A DNA stretch of 64,000 nucleotides from Coccinella septempunctata. Its lineage: Eukaryota > Arthropoda > Insecta > Coleoptera > Coccinellidae. Positions 43,859-56,029 of the stretch are shown here, one piece after another (the stretch's first letter is position 1; each line of letters begins with the position of its first letter). The stretch lies in the NCBI RefSeq assembly GCF_907165205.1, contig NC_058189.1:56880270-56944269 (forward strand). Reading direction: 5' to 3'. The notes beneath the pieces were generated by a model that was not told the DNA's origin, searched no databases, and saw only the letters and a list, made by a program, of their open reading frames with translations. Made by a program: the position numbers and the translations under genes.

Positions 43859-45899
43859 TGTTCTTCACAGAGCAATTGAAGAACAAGTTATGTACCTATA
43901 ATTAATTAATTTAGTTATCATGAAGTCTTCGAATCAGTTTGGTAAAGGCTGTATTATTTAATCAGTTCTTTCCCGTTTTTTGCTCTGGTTTTTTGTTTCT
44001 GTCATAATTTCAAGATGGGGAGACGTTAGAGAAATTTTTATGTCAATGGTAAAGAAGCCCTTCTGTATTAAAATCTTATTCTGTAAACAAATTTTCCATT
44101 TTTGAGTTGAACAGGGGGAGAGAGAGACTTGACCATAAGTTTGTTTATCAGGAGAAACATTGAAAGAAAACAATTTCCAATGACCAATGATTGTCTATTT
44201 CAAGGTTTTCATCATCAGATGTATCAGCGTGTGAAATACTTATTTTCTACTTCAGACTCACTCTCACTTATTTCCGAGATGTTTTTTACTTTTTTGAACC
44301 TTTGTATATTTTTTTTATATTTATTTCTATTATTCAATTTTCGTTTTTTGAGGCAAACTATTACCTAAGCTCAGTGCCGTAAACTTGGATCACTGATGTC
44401 GCCCGACTATAGCATTGGTCAAGTCAACCCCACTTCCTTTTAGTCTATCCAATAGATATTTTCTTGAAACTTTTACAACTATTATTAAAAAGGCTCATCG
44501 TTTGTAAAACAATATTAATCAATGAAAGCAATAAAATAAAAAACACCACGCACCTATTAAACTCTTCAGACAATATAACAAACAAAAATTATTCAATTTC
44601 TTACTTCCTAACAACAAAATCACGTTCAACCCTCTTACTCCCAAACTGTTCTGATGGCGGCCAAATGGAGCCGCCACTAGTTATGCCTTGTAACGAGTAT
44701 GTCGCAAGCTATTTACGATACCGGTAGCGCGAAATTTGAATTGAAATAGTTGAGGTAGTTCAAGTCTCCTACCTGAGCAAGTCTCACGGACTCCCCCTAT
44801 GCAAGGGCTTAGTAAGAAGCAGTTGATTTCTTGTCCGAAAACATCTTTTCTTACTTTCTGGTTGATAAAATTTGAAGGGTAAAAGATAATTCCTTATAGA
44901 TTTCAGTGTTCCTCGTTATTCAAAAAAAAAAAATAAGATAGATAGATAGATAGAGATCTTTATTTCAGATGATATTTTCTTACAGGAAAACACAAAATGA
45001 AACAGCGTCATGAATAACTAGTAACTAGGATAAGTGCCTACTGTTCGTTTTAGTGGTGTTTTTAAATGTCACCAACGAACTTCACTTTATTTGCAGATGA
45101 AAACTTCATTCTCTAAAGCTTTGGAGTATTTGTCAAAAAAAAAAAAAGTATCTACTCTGGGTTCACCAATCTAAACCCAACCGTTCACAAGAAAAACTCC
45201 CTGAAAGTGTAGCTTGAAACATATTTGTAATATGAAGGTTATGTTGTGTAAACTCTACTCTTCTTCAAAGGGACGATCTTTTTTTGGCACCATGAATGAT
45301 GGTGGTTTGTTGTCGGATTTGAAATCAAGAACACAGTAGTTCCGATTCTGGTTGGGCAAACATGATGGTCATGCGAGGGTGAGAGATCGGCTAAATCAGA
45401 TTTACTTTCACCCATCTGAAGAAGCTATGATAGCCAAACACGTGTAGTGGTAAAAAACTTATCCCAACGAAAATTATGAAATTAAGTTTTCCAAGTTTAG
45501 GTAATCAAGCTTGTATCAATAACTTTTCGTTAACCTCAAGACATCGCCAAAATACCGAAAGCAACCTTCCTTGTAGGTCACATCGACCTTAGCCTTCAAA
45601 ATAGTTAGCATTAAGTCATTCCTCGTTTTAATTAGCATGCAAGTTAAATAATCAGGGATAAATCACTCATACGAATTTTGCCAAGTCTCATTGCGATGCT
45701 CTCAATCAAACTTTTCAGAAGTTATCTTCAAACTGACAAAATTAATGAACGCTGAAAGCTTCAGAGACAACAACACCGCTGGCAACTGGCAAACTATGAT
45801 GATATTTTGAAAGCCGTAAAACCGATCGGATGCGTATTTTGAAACTGCGAGTAACACAATGAGCAAACCGACCAATAGACTCATACAGTCATACATAAT
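43859..45899. other. No recognised features except a GATA microsatellite
   Basis: A short (GATA)n tract lies at 44937-44955. A small GC hairpin, TGGCGGCCAAATGGAGCCGCCA, cut short here as GGCGGC/GCCGCC arms, lies near 44656. Otherwise AT-rich and featureless. Confidence 0.5.
44937..44955. repeat. GATA microsatellite
   Basis: About four and a half tandem GATA units after an A-rich run. Confidence 0.85.
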
Positions 45900-46080
45900 G
45901 CAGGGTTTGGCACAAGTCTGGGATGAAATATTCCTTCAACCAATAACACAAAATGAAAACGCTGAAACCCGTCAATTGTTTTTCAATTACCTTCCATTTT
46001 CTGGCAATACAATCGAGTGTTATTCTCCAACCCTTCAGACAATCCAATTTATGTTTTTAAAATGGAAAATCTGTGGACTC
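45900..46080. repeat. P element, single arm
   Basis: CAGGGTTTGGCACAAGTCTG, AATGAAAACGCTGAAACCCG and ATTTTCTGGCAATACAAT match one arm of P1 at 19085. The second arm is not found. Confidence 0.65.
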
Positions 46081-47091
46081 GTTGGAGAGTTGATGCAAAA
46101 TTGAATCTCAACATGTTTGTTTTCTTTTTTAATTTTGTGGTCATCAGAAGAAAAACAAAAGTCTCTTAAAAAAAATACTACAACACGATTGATAAACCAT
46201 ATTTTCTGAAAAACAGCTGAAATTAGTGACTACAGGGTGAGCTGCTTTCATCGGAAGTGGCACCAATGTCAATTTGAATTAATAATATGATCCAGTTGAA
46301 GCTTTTGTTAATGTTTATGTTAATATATTAAATACATCATCATCCAACAACATTCAATATCAGGTAAGAGTTATTTTCTGATACAAGGGAAAGAGTAGAA
46401 AATCACTGAAATTACAGCAAGAGAGATAATGATGTTTTCGGTCAAACGGAAATGGAGGTAAAGGAAGAAAACAGAAAAATTCAATTATTTCTTTGCTATC
46501 TCGGATTTCCCCACTGGCCTGTTATAAGAAAGCCTTCGGTTCTGTCAAAGGCAATCGCATTGTTTTGTTTACAAGAAGTGAATAGATTCTTTCTGATGCG
46601 AGAATAATACACAGGGACAACACAATTATTTTATGGATCTTTCTATCCAGTTTAACAAGTAAATCCATTTCAGAACCAGAATTTTAACGTTTCTCAGTTG
46701 ACTTCAGGGAAATTCAGCAAGAAGTTTTCGCCAAAAATCTTTCAGTTCACTGAAAACCGTTCCCTGAGGTTTAATTCGATAGATATATCAACGCTGCTTG
46801 TTTTCCCTGATTTGCTCAATTAACTGCTAAAGTCCTAAATCACAAATCATCAAAATATAAACATCAACATTTAAAACAGTTTAAAAAACAAACTGAGCAA
46901 TTTTTTCCTTTTGAATACCAATTCATGTAATCATAAAAAAGAAGAAGAAGAGTGGCAATCTCGGTAGCTCCAAAGCAGGAAGGTTTCATTTTGTTTTCGA
47001 AGATTATACTGGGACGCAGATAAAAGAGACTATTGTCCGAAAAACATATTGATTATTTAGATCTTCGCCAATAACTAGAAGTATACTCCAT
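46081..47091. other. No recognised features
   Basis: A lone ACAGGGTGAGC at 46226 may be a solo foldback end. Nothing else seen. Confidence 0.5.
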
Positions 47092-48235
47092 TCACATTCA
47101 TTTAAGCAGCCGGTTGGCCAAGAAATAATTTTCTCAAGTTTTTGTAACTAGACCGGAGTCAGGTTGGCACTCATGAAATGTCGTTAATATCAATTTTTAT
47201 TACGAAAATGCCCGAAAGTGATTGAAAAAAGAGACAGGGTTTCAGGAAGTGCTATTTAGAATTCAGGTCCGCTCATTCAAATAGTTATACCCTGATATTC
47301 TTAAATCCACAATACGTCAGAAGGTAGCGAACATATTCAATGTGAGAGAATTTATATAAGGTTTCATCTCAATCTAAACGACTTACATTTCAGCTGAATA
47401 TTTCCACAATCAGAAAGATTGTGAATGAAGAGGATGACAAAGAATTTCCTTCTATTGGGAGACCCAATATGGTGGCATTTGATAATTTTATGTTTGAGTG
47501 AATTAATGCGAAAAGTTTACTACAGGATTTTCGATTAATGTCATCGAAGCATAAGTTGATTGATTGATGAATTGATTTTTCTATTTTTCATTTGACTTGT
47601 CCTATACATTGTAAATGTCTTAGGGTACCAATAGAAACCTAATTATTATTATTACATCAGTGTATAGCCACACACATGCGCCAGTTGTCCTGTTAATTGT
47701 TTATTCATGTTTTTGTTCAAAGGTTAAGTTCATCTTGACTTGAAAATTCCTTTTACTTATCTTGATGCAAGATGATTTTTGTTGAAGAATTTAACATTCT
47801 TGTAATTATATGTTAATTCCTTCGGGAGATACCCATTCCCAACCAATGCATCATATGCATTTCATCTTCGGGTTAATATTTTTGAAATCTACAACTGATG
47901 TAACGTATTCAAACTTTAGCCAAAGAAGATAACGAACATTTACTCTCCTCAAGCTAGTGCATATTATGATATTATACTGATCTCTTGTATTTTCCATGCA
48001 AATATCTGTATTTGGTATGCCTTCAATCAGTTTGTATAAACTTCAATTATGTTCGTCACATATATTCCGAAGAGATTCGACATTATGATAGAATAGAACG
48101 GGCAACATAGCGTTGATTTAAAATCCAAAAATGTTTAGACAAGCGTTATAACCCCACATTTTCATACTATACAGAGTGAAATGTGTCAAATTTCCATGGC
48201 CAACGGAATGCTAAAATAAAAGTGAATGGAGTATA
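47092..48235 (+). mobile_element. C element copy 3, full length
   Basis: Starts TATACTCCATTCACATTCAT and ends AGTGAATGGAGTATA. Inside, TTTAAGCAGCCGGTTGGCC pairs with GGCCAACGGAATGCT near the right end. 1144 bp, non-coding. Includes the LINE-like tail CTAATTATTATTATTAC near 47640 that copy 2 lacks. Confidence 0.9.
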
Positions 48236-49561
48236 GGTGACAAAGAATATTCGGGAAGATTTTGTGCTTAGCTAGAAATTAAGGATGAAATTTCGAAATA
48301 TGCTCCTGTCGGCGAAATTATAGCGTAACATTTATTTTGAGCTCACCGCACACATGTGTCATGACGTCATCGAAATATACACAGGTGATTGTTTTATTTT
48401 GGTGCACGAGATATGCCGACGGCATTGTGAGTAGTCCAGATCATCAATGTTTATCCTCCACGCAATAACCGAATTTTCACGTGAAAATTCAGCGGTTATG
48501 AGATCTATTCGAATAGCGCGGCTGCAGGTCAACCGTGGTCGCTAGACGCATTTTTGGCCACTAGTTGTTGATGTGGCATGACGTTAGATAATAAGGTACG
48601 TTCCTACGGAAAATTAAGCGAGACAACTATTCGAGAAGAAAATTAGAAAGTTAATAGGGAATGTACAAAAATTTATTTCTTCTACAGGCATCTATCTGCC
48701 ATTCAAGATTTTTCAATACAGTAGTTGAAAGATTTACAGGAACAATTTTATTGTTTAGTAAGAATTAATTCAGATGCCTACCACCTGCTTATATCAATAT
48801 CAACAGGTGTTACGATCTGAATTGAACTAGCCAATTTGCCATCGCCAGGGCCACTAAGTGGAGAACGTTCCACCGAAAAAAGTAGATACTGACCATGGTT
48901 TCGGTCTCATTCGACCTCGTCAGAGCAACATAGCTTCTTCTCCGATGAAAAAACGTTTAGAATTGACGGGTTTTTATCCAATACTGGCAGACGCTATTGA
49001 GTACTTTCGAGTAATACTGTATTAATTCTTATAATTGTATTAATTGCCTCACTGTTTTAGGCGTGATCCTTTTCATTAATTTTATTTAGATTCTAGTAAT
49101 TATGCTACATCAATCTATACAGTAAACATTTTTTTCCGATCTAATCAAAATTTTGTGCTGAAAATTTGCATATTGGGGTTTTCGAACTTTTTCCTAAAAT
49201 ATTTTCAGACTTCTGCTGTGGAAACAGCCGCCACTGTCTTATTTTAAATGGCACACCCCGTATATATTTGCATCGTTAGGTAACTTATTTAACGGCAATT
49301 TGGCAATATCAGCGGTGTTCCATATGTTTTTGTAAAAAGTTAATGGTTTATCAGTTGTTGGAATTCTTGGAAAAAATGGTGAAAACACACTTTTTGAATA
49401 ATTTTGGGACGTTATTTTCGAGAAAATCTTCATCATTTTTAATTCTGCTATTATGAGATCAGATCTAGCACTTCTGGAAATATATTTTTCATGTTTTTTC
49501 GATCTTTTTTCCAACCTTAAATCAGTCCATCACAGTCAACAGTTGGTGCTCGATTTATATA
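48236..49561. other. CpG-richer pocket with a CRE site, then AT-rich DNA
   Basis: 48340-48600 has raised CG content and several palindromic motifs (CACATGTG, TGACGTCA, TTCACGTGAA). The remainder is AT-rich, with a broken foldback end, TGGCACACCCCGTATA, near 49250. Confidence 0.35.
48362..48369. promoter_or_regulatory. Consensus CRE palindrome
   Basis: TGACGTCA is the full cAMP-response-element consensus bound by CREB/ATF proteins in animals. TTCACGTGAA (an E-box palindrome) lies about 115 bp further. Function here is not shown by sequence; one such 8-mer is expected by chance about once per 65 kb in balanced DNA and less often in AT-rich DNA. Confidence 0.4.
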
Positions 49562-50327
49562 CAGGGTGGGCAAAATTACTGATACCCTAACTACAACTTT
49601 TTCAACCCAAGATAGAGAAAAATAGAGATAGAGGAAAATGCATGACACATTACGGTCGTCATTCTTCGAGAAACTAATAATGCCATCAACGGAATTCCTC
49701 TATCTTCTTTTGTTTTCGAGTTATAGGTCAAAATTAAAATTTCAACTTTGGTCATTATGTCCGTTTCCGTTTGTGTTAGGATGTTGAAATGAAAACATTA
49801 TACAGACACTTTTTGAGAGTAATCCAGTGACGTACTATGATTCTTTCCAACAGGTATATTTGCTGAACTCTAACATAAAGTTGTGTTTTTCTTATGGAAA
49901 CAGTTCAAAATGAATTAGAAAAACTGAGGGCTAAGTATGATATATTTCTGAAACGGGAAAAAAATGACGATTCTTTCTAAGCCATTTCAAACTACTGTTC
50001 TCCTACGAAAAACGACAACTTTATGTTATAGCTCAGCAAATCTACCTGTTGGAAAAATCATAGTACGCCACTGGATTGCTATCAAAAGAGTGTCTCCATA
50101 TTGTTTTTATTACAACATCCTAGCACAAACAGAACCGGAGATAATGACCAAAGTTGAAATTTTAATTTTGGCCCATAACTCGAAACGAAAACAAAAGAAG
50201 ATAGTGGAATTCAGTTGATGGCATTATGAGTCCCTCGAAAAAGACGAACGTTATGTGCCATTCATTTTCCTCTATCTCGTTGGGTTAAAAAGTTGTAGCT
50301 CAATTATCACCAATTTTGCCCACCCTG
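49562..50327. repeat. Foldback element E4
   Basis: Ends CAGGGTGGGCAAAATTACTG and ACCAATTTTGCCCACCCTG. GTCATTATGTCCGTTTCCGT pairs imperfectly with ACCGGAGATAATGACC, and GACGTACTATGATT with AATCATAGTACGCC. The loop is near 49930. Confidence 0.88.
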
Positions 50328-50528
50328 TACAATGTGCTTCACGTAAGCGGGTTATAAATTTCGTGACGCATTCATTCAACATAATAAAAGTGAACTATGA
50401 GTATGATGACAGTTTGAATTATTGAACCATACTGAACATGGATACATTTTGAGAATTGAAATAATTTCTTCAGGGTGATTTTGAGGAAAATTGCTTGAAA
50501 TCGATGAAAAACTATACCATTATATATA

Positions 50529-51474
50529 CAGGGTGAGTCTTTGACTCGTACAAATATTTTAACAGTAGATTTTTGAGGCCAAAAGAAACATTTTTTTCCT
50601 ATACAATTTTTTCCGATTCGGCCCTGATAAAAAGATATACCCCGGGTTTCATAAAGCTTGATCGGGGACTCAACCCTTGATTGACCAATAGACGTCAATT
50701 TGTTTTCAATCGATAATTCAGTCATGATCATTCAGAATATAATTCTCGCATCATATTATGATGTTCATACGTCTTTCAATTATTCTCAATTGCTACTTCT
50801 TCAACATATTCAGAAATGAGAAGGTTTCAGTGATTTCGTTTTAGAAATCGAGTGACTGTCAAATCGTTGATCAGAAACTCAAAGTTTTATGAAACCCGCT
50901 GTTAGACATTTTAAGTTTTTATAATGTGCTGTGCCACCCCTGGAAAAGCAAAATTACCTTCAGAATAATTAGCTGAATCTGTGACACTACACATCTGTGA
51001 ATCTCTTAAACAGTGTTGTATTCAGCCAAAGTACCCAATCTTTCAAATTTCCCAGATATTTTTCAATTTTTGAGCATCAAATTACTGGAAAACGGCGCAT
51101 TATACGAGAAAATATGAAGAATATTTTCATTTTTCGAAACGTTCAAATATTCATTAGATAGCGTCCAACTTAATATCAAGAGTTAGGTTCTTTGAATTCC
51201 TGGTATTTTTTTATGGTACGTAATGGTCATAATGAGAAAACTGGAAGACGTGGGTGATATCTTGGGTTCGAAACAAGATTGATGAAATAAATGAAAAACT
51301 ATATTCCGAAATTCATTTCATTCGATAAAACCGTTTGTGAGAACTAAAAAAAAAAACATTTTTTATGGTTTTTCAACATCCTGTATCTTTTTTAAACCGA
51401 GCCGACTCGAAAAAAATGGTAAAGGAAAAAGTTTTCTCTTGACCTCAAGATAGTACTGTTAAAATATCACCCTG
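50529..51474 (+). repeat. D element copy 7, with nested L element
   Basis: Begins CAGGGTGAGTCTTTGACTCG and ends AAAATATCACCCTG. The body is interrupted at GATATA by L copy 2. Includes GCATTATACGAGAAAATATG and GAAGACGTGGGTGATATCTT. A detached D end, TGTACGAGTCAAACACTCAC, recurs at about 51590. Confidence 0.9.
50641..50902. repeat. L element copy 2, inside D copy 7
   Basis: CCCGGGTTTCATAAAGCTTG to TTATGAAACCCGCTGT, very close to L copy 1 at 37526. D consensus AAAAAGATATAG...CATTTTAA is split here, so L arrived after D. Confidence 0.9.
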
Positions 51475-52602
51475 TGTATTATATAGATAGGAAACAGACG
51501 ACCCGAAGGGAAATATATTCATAATGAAACCTGCAGCATACACAAGCAAAAGGTTGTAAGGCGTAAGATTTGATATTGATATCGATATTTGTACGAGTCA
51601 AACACTCACCCTGTAGATACATATGTATTCGAATTCAATATTGATTGAGCATTCAGTTAACATGAGAACAAATTCTCTGAGTATATTGTACAAGGAAATT
51701 TGTGAAGTTGAAATTTTCTTTTACTCAATTTTGAAACCCAATTGATATTGTGCAAAATATTTTTTTTCCACCGTTCTATTTTCAGTTAAGCTCATTCAAC
51801 AAGTCACAAAATCAAGTTACCCTCTTTCGTGAAATACACAACACTTTACAAAATTTAGTCGAGATATGCCATGTAGTTTTTGAGGAATTTTCTCAATTCC
51901 TTTTTGAAAATAATGTCGATGATTTTATTCTGAACGATCGTCGAACGATTGACATGAAACCACCCTTCGTGCTTCAACTACCCCAGCACACTTTCGTCGT
52001 ATAATTATTCTCAATTATGCCTCCGATAGAAACGCGAACTTTTCCTTCCATCTTGCCGAAACTTTTCCCATCGAAGAGATAAATTCAGCGCTTTGAGAAG
52101 AACATTCCGAAAATACGACGGCGCGTATAGTTTCGAAAGTTTTGCAAACAAAAAGAGGGTAAACACAGGAGTCCCCTTATCTAATCTCTCACTTAATAGG
52201 TATAGCGATGTTCATTCCGGGACTTCGTGAACATAATCTCGCGACCATTCCAAGAAGACAGAATAATTATTTTACATAGAAGACTCGTCGAACCGCGAAA
52301 AGCTCTACTCTAGACATGGATGGGATATTTCAATCTCTCGTTCTTATATACGTGAAGTTTGAACCTTTAACGGCAACTCATTTTTCATTTCGGGAGTTTC
52401 GCACGCTTCTTAATGGTGTACTATTAAAACTTTTCAAATTAGCAGTTTTTGAAGCTTTCACACTTGTGGGTTCCTTATTTTTTATGAACCCTTGTATAGA
52501 AATCCTGTTACAGAACTTTCCACTCTCATTTGATTCATGTTTAGGGCAGTTTGAATATAGCCCTTCGAAACATTCAACAAATGTAGGTACATTCAGTAAT
52601 CA
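51475..52602. other. No recognised features
   Basis: Besides the 30-bp D end near 51590, nothing recognised. 52020-52300 is mildly CG-richer (CGACGGCGCGTATAG). Confidence 0.45.
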
Positions 52603-52697
52603 AGTAACACCGTACATATCGAAAGTAACACTGAACAAGTCGAAAGTAACACCTGATTAGTCGAAACTAACACCCTACGAGTGAAAAATAACACCTT
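52603..52697. repeat. 21-bp minisatellite, about five units
   Basis: Units: AGTAACACCGTACATATCGA(A), AGTAACACTGAACAAGTCGA(A), AGTAACACCTGATTAGTCGA(A), then a 20-bp ACTAACACCCTACGAGTGAA and a partial AAATAACACCTTC. The core AGTAACACC and TCGAA are kept while the middle varies. Confidence 0.85.
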
Positions 52698-53475
52698 CAA
52701 ATGATATAAGTAATAAATGAAGTGAAAAGCGGAAGCATTCAATTCAAAATATTTCTTCCCACGGATGGACAAAAAGTATAAATATTTAAATTTCTTATCT
52801 TCCTGTTAAATGACTTTTTAACTAGTACGCAGTAATGAAACGAACTGTTTCAAAATATTCTCATAGGACTCATAAAAGCAAGGCATTTTCTTTCTGACAA
52901 GAATTTCATTTGCAGAATGCTTTTTTGTTTCCACCCAGACCTCTGCCTTTTGCAAGGTAATTTTTGTTTATTTTTCTCCTGAAGGTTGGATACTGGTTTC
53001 TTGGATTCATTCTTCTGGTTATACTGTTTTTAAACTGTATTTCCATCCATTTCGAGCAATCGCAACATTGCATTGTTTACCAATGAATTTTAACCAATTG
53101 CTCTGTGAATCTTCATCTGCAAGTTTCTCTCCTCATCGGAATAATTTGCAAAAACTTTCTGTTTGATCAAAATAAGGCCTCTATTTAAAAAACAGGTGTA
53201 CGTAATATGTTATGATATTTTCGTACGCAGCAATGCTTAACTTAAGTAACAAAGTTATTCAAACTGAATGAATGCACAAACACAATTCATGAAATGATTC
53301 AAATTCTACATAAATATTGATTGTTTCTGAAGCTTTGAAGTTATTAAATGTATAAGATAGGTAGATACATATTAAAATTTTAAAATACAAACACAATTCA
53401 TAAAACGATACAAATTCTACATAAATATTGATTATTTCTGAAGGCTTGAAGTCATTAAATGTATGAGATTATTTT
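52698..53475. other. No recognised features, one short direct repeat
   Basis: ACACAATTCATRAAAYGAT.CAAATTCTACATAAATATTGAT occurs twice (about 53280 and 53393) in shortened form, roughly 113 bp apart. Otherwise AT-rich. Confidence 0.45.
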
Positions 53476-53601
53476 AATGAATCTTTTTCAACCACAAGAT
53501 ATCACCCACGTCTTCCAGTTTTCTTATTATGAACATTACACACCATAAAAATACCAAAAATTTAAAGAACCCAACTCTTGAAACTAAGTTGGACTGTAAA
53601 A

Positions 53602-54262
53602 TAAAATTTACAGCATTAGAAATGTTGTATGAATTACACGAGTCTAAAAAAAAATTTCGTACTTTTTATACTAGGATTTTTCGGTTAATTATGCACAAAA
53701 ACGAAAAGAAAATACCCTTTTTTTGGTATAAAGTTTGCTTTTGTGATAGTTATAGTATTAATACTTATTCTTCATTTTTTTTATAATTTTTAATAATTCA
53801 AAAAAACCGCGCGATGAGAGTGGTGTGTTTACGTTTACAAGCTGCCGCTAGAGGGCACTCGAGTCATAAACAACGATCAGGTGTGTTGTTTGCAAGCCCA
53901 GACAAACTTCAAATGTCGTCAAGAAATTGTAAATACGATGATGATGCATTTTGTTTTATATGTGGTCAATTTATTATAATTCGTGACGTGAAATACGAAT
54001 TAATAACATCTCACGTTCTCTCTGAAGCCTATGAAGCATATTTTGACTTTCCTGTTTGGAATCAAGACAAGCCATGGGTTCCACATGTTGCTTGTAGTTA
54101 TTGTAAATGATATCGTTGAATCAGTCTCCTAAACACAGAAGCAAACTTTTTCATGCCATATATTTTTTTTCCGTTTAATTAGGATCTAAACTATCGAAAT
54201 TTTATGCTTTGCAGTCAAAGTCAAATTTGGTGTTGACCCGTGTTATTATTGAATCCAAACGT
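53602..54262 (+). mobile_element. Insertion inside D copy 8 carrying a gene fragment
   Basis: D consensus continues from TTGGAC straight to GCTATCTAATGA... in other copies, but here 0.66 kb of unrelated sequence intervenes. It includes the open frame at 53913-54110. No clear terminal repeats or target duplication are visible, so the mechanism is open. Confidence 0.65.
53913..54110 (+). CDS. N-terminal fragment of a multicopy Cys-pair protein
   Basis: From ATG 53913 it reads MSSRNCKYDDDAFCFICGQF, then KYELITSHVLSEAYEAYFDF and QDKPWVPHVACSYCK before a stop. C-x2-C pairs at FCFICG and CSYCK suggest a zinc-binding module. I recall a family of uncharacterised, highly multicopy insect and other invertebrate proteins with this N terminus (...FC.ICG..., QDKPW.PH..C..C), usually continuing with a LEGWFRG-type segment. 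The copy stops just after the second Cys pair, where a continuing exon or truncation would fall. The function of the family is unknown to me. It sits inside a D element, so it is probably a captured or retroposed fragment and not a resident gene. The frame is open 33 codons further upstream to 53814. Confidence 0.6.
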   Translation: MSSRNCKYDDDAFCFICGQFIIIRDVKYELITSHVLSEAYEAYFDFPVWNQDKPWVPHVACSYCK

Positions 54263-54578
54263 ATATGCTTCATATTTTCTCATATAATGTGCTGTTTTCG
54301 AGTAATTTGATCAAAGGTCAAAAAGAATCTGTGAAATTTGAAAAATTGAATACTTTGGCTGAATACAACTCTGTTCTCAAAAGATCCACAGATTTGTAGT
54401 ATCACACATTTAGCTGACAAAAACAAAATTAGCACAACTCATTATGAAAATTTAAAATTGCTTTTATCAGGGCTTTTTATCAGGGCCGCATCGGAAAAAA
54501 TTGTATGGGAAAAAAAGTGTTTCTTTTGACCTCAAAAATCACTATTGAAATATTTGTACGAGTTTAAGACTCACCCTG

Positions 54579-55520
54579 TATAAGTTCGAAAAACTACTTC
54601 TAGGTCAGAGAAAAAGTGGATAATTTCTGTTTAATTTCCATGTGGTTATTAATTTGATGAAATTCTTCATAATTCTAAATTTGTATGAAATTATTCAAGA
54701 GTATTGACACTATTTCCAGCTTCATGTAAATTTCCTTGGCATTGAATATCTATTTTGCAAGAAATTCAAGTTGGAATACCCAGTGCATTCGCCATTCTGC
54801 AACCAATCGCTGCATTGTCTCATATTCTTCCTGAATAATTGATTTCTTATCATATAAACATAAGAAAAACTTTCAAAGAAATACCACAGAAATCAAAGCA
54901 GACTGAAAAATATAATTAGCATGCGGTTAGCTTTTTCTTTCCCGATTAGAAGTTGAATTTCCAACATTTCCCTACAAAAGAAAAAGTAATTTAGAAATCC
55001 CGAAATTAGCTGAGAATATGAGACGTTAATTATAAACTGAATGAGAATATTCAGACCCGAAATCAATTTCGTTAGCTGAAATATCGTTTTCCATCGCCCA
55101 TCTTGTGAATGGAACAGCTGCGTGAAAATTAATTTATTTGGACTATTTTAGCGTCTTCTACCAGCTGCGGACTGGAGTTTCAAGTAATTGAACCTTTCCT
55201 TTTTGAGCATTAATGGGTGTAGAATTGAACTGGAGCTTCAAAAGCGAGACCAAAAGCGTCATTATTCAATTTGTGATTCAAATAAAGTTCAATGAAAACC
55301 CGGTATTCCGAAAAATTTTCATTTACTGGCATATTCATCATGAGCTCCTTCTTATGATCTTATGACTTGGTAAATTAGTTCAGCTCATTTCTTATTCACC
55401 TTTCGAAGGAAGTAAGAAGGATTAGAATTTCTCGCGTTTGTCATGAAGCCAACGAATAGTCTATTCAATAGAGCAAACATTGACATAAGGACATAATTAA
55501 TACCTCTAATCGTTTTTGTA
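54579..55520. other. No recognised features
   Basis: AT-rich, short frames only. Confidence 0.5.
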
Positions 55521-55524
55521 TTCA

Positions 55525-55930
55525 TTATAAAAGTTGTAGATGATAAAATTCCACACAATTTTTGTCTGAAGCAATTTTACACACTTCTAACCGTTTTCGA
55601 GTTAGAGGGCGATAAGGGCAAGGAGCTTAGCCACACATGCCAAAAGGCAAGGTCAATGTAGGATCCCAGTATAATCTACATTCATTCAATTGTCAAAATG
55701 ACAAGGTATTTCTATGATGACAATTTCGAAATTAGTCAGGAAAATTTTAGTGTTGTCTCTGACTGAACCTTAGAATGTACTATTTTACGAGTGAATTTTC
55801 GCTTCAGCATGTATCGCTAAACACTTCGCATTAATCGCCATATATCTCAAAAACGTTCAAACGTAGAAAAAATTGCTTGGGACAAAATTTGTAGAAAATA
55901 TTATGCTCTACAAGTTTTATAATGAATGCG
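55525..55930. repeat. Foldback element O
   Basis: CATTATAAAAGTTGTAGATG and ACACAATTTTTGTCTGAAGC on the left pair with ACAAGTTTTATAATGAATGC and GCTTGGGACAAAATTTGTAG on the right. The arms are about 85 bp and diverged. The middle is unique. Confidence 0.65.
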
Positions 55931-56029
55931 AAAAAGATTTGATGCCCAGAGGAGGAGATAATTAAAAAAAAAACTGATTTTTTTTACCTTTATGGCCAAT
56001 TTTTATTGTTTCGGCTTGCTAAAACTGTC

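Larger units (their letters stand above)
53476..54578 (-). repeat. D element copy 8, split by a 0.66-kb insertion
   Basis: The left piece (53476-53600) has AAGATATCACCCACGTCTTC and CTTGAAACTAAGTTGGAC. The right piece (54263-54578) has TTCATATTTTCTCATATAAT, AAGATCCACAGATTTGTAGT and the end GACTCACCCTG. The middle is foreign (see 53602-54262). The far left end is lost. Confidence 0.88.

Noticed and set aside
48362..48369. Treating the CRE as a demonstrated promoter of NOS1AP
   Set aside because: No exon, transcript start or conservation evidence is available; listed only as a motif.
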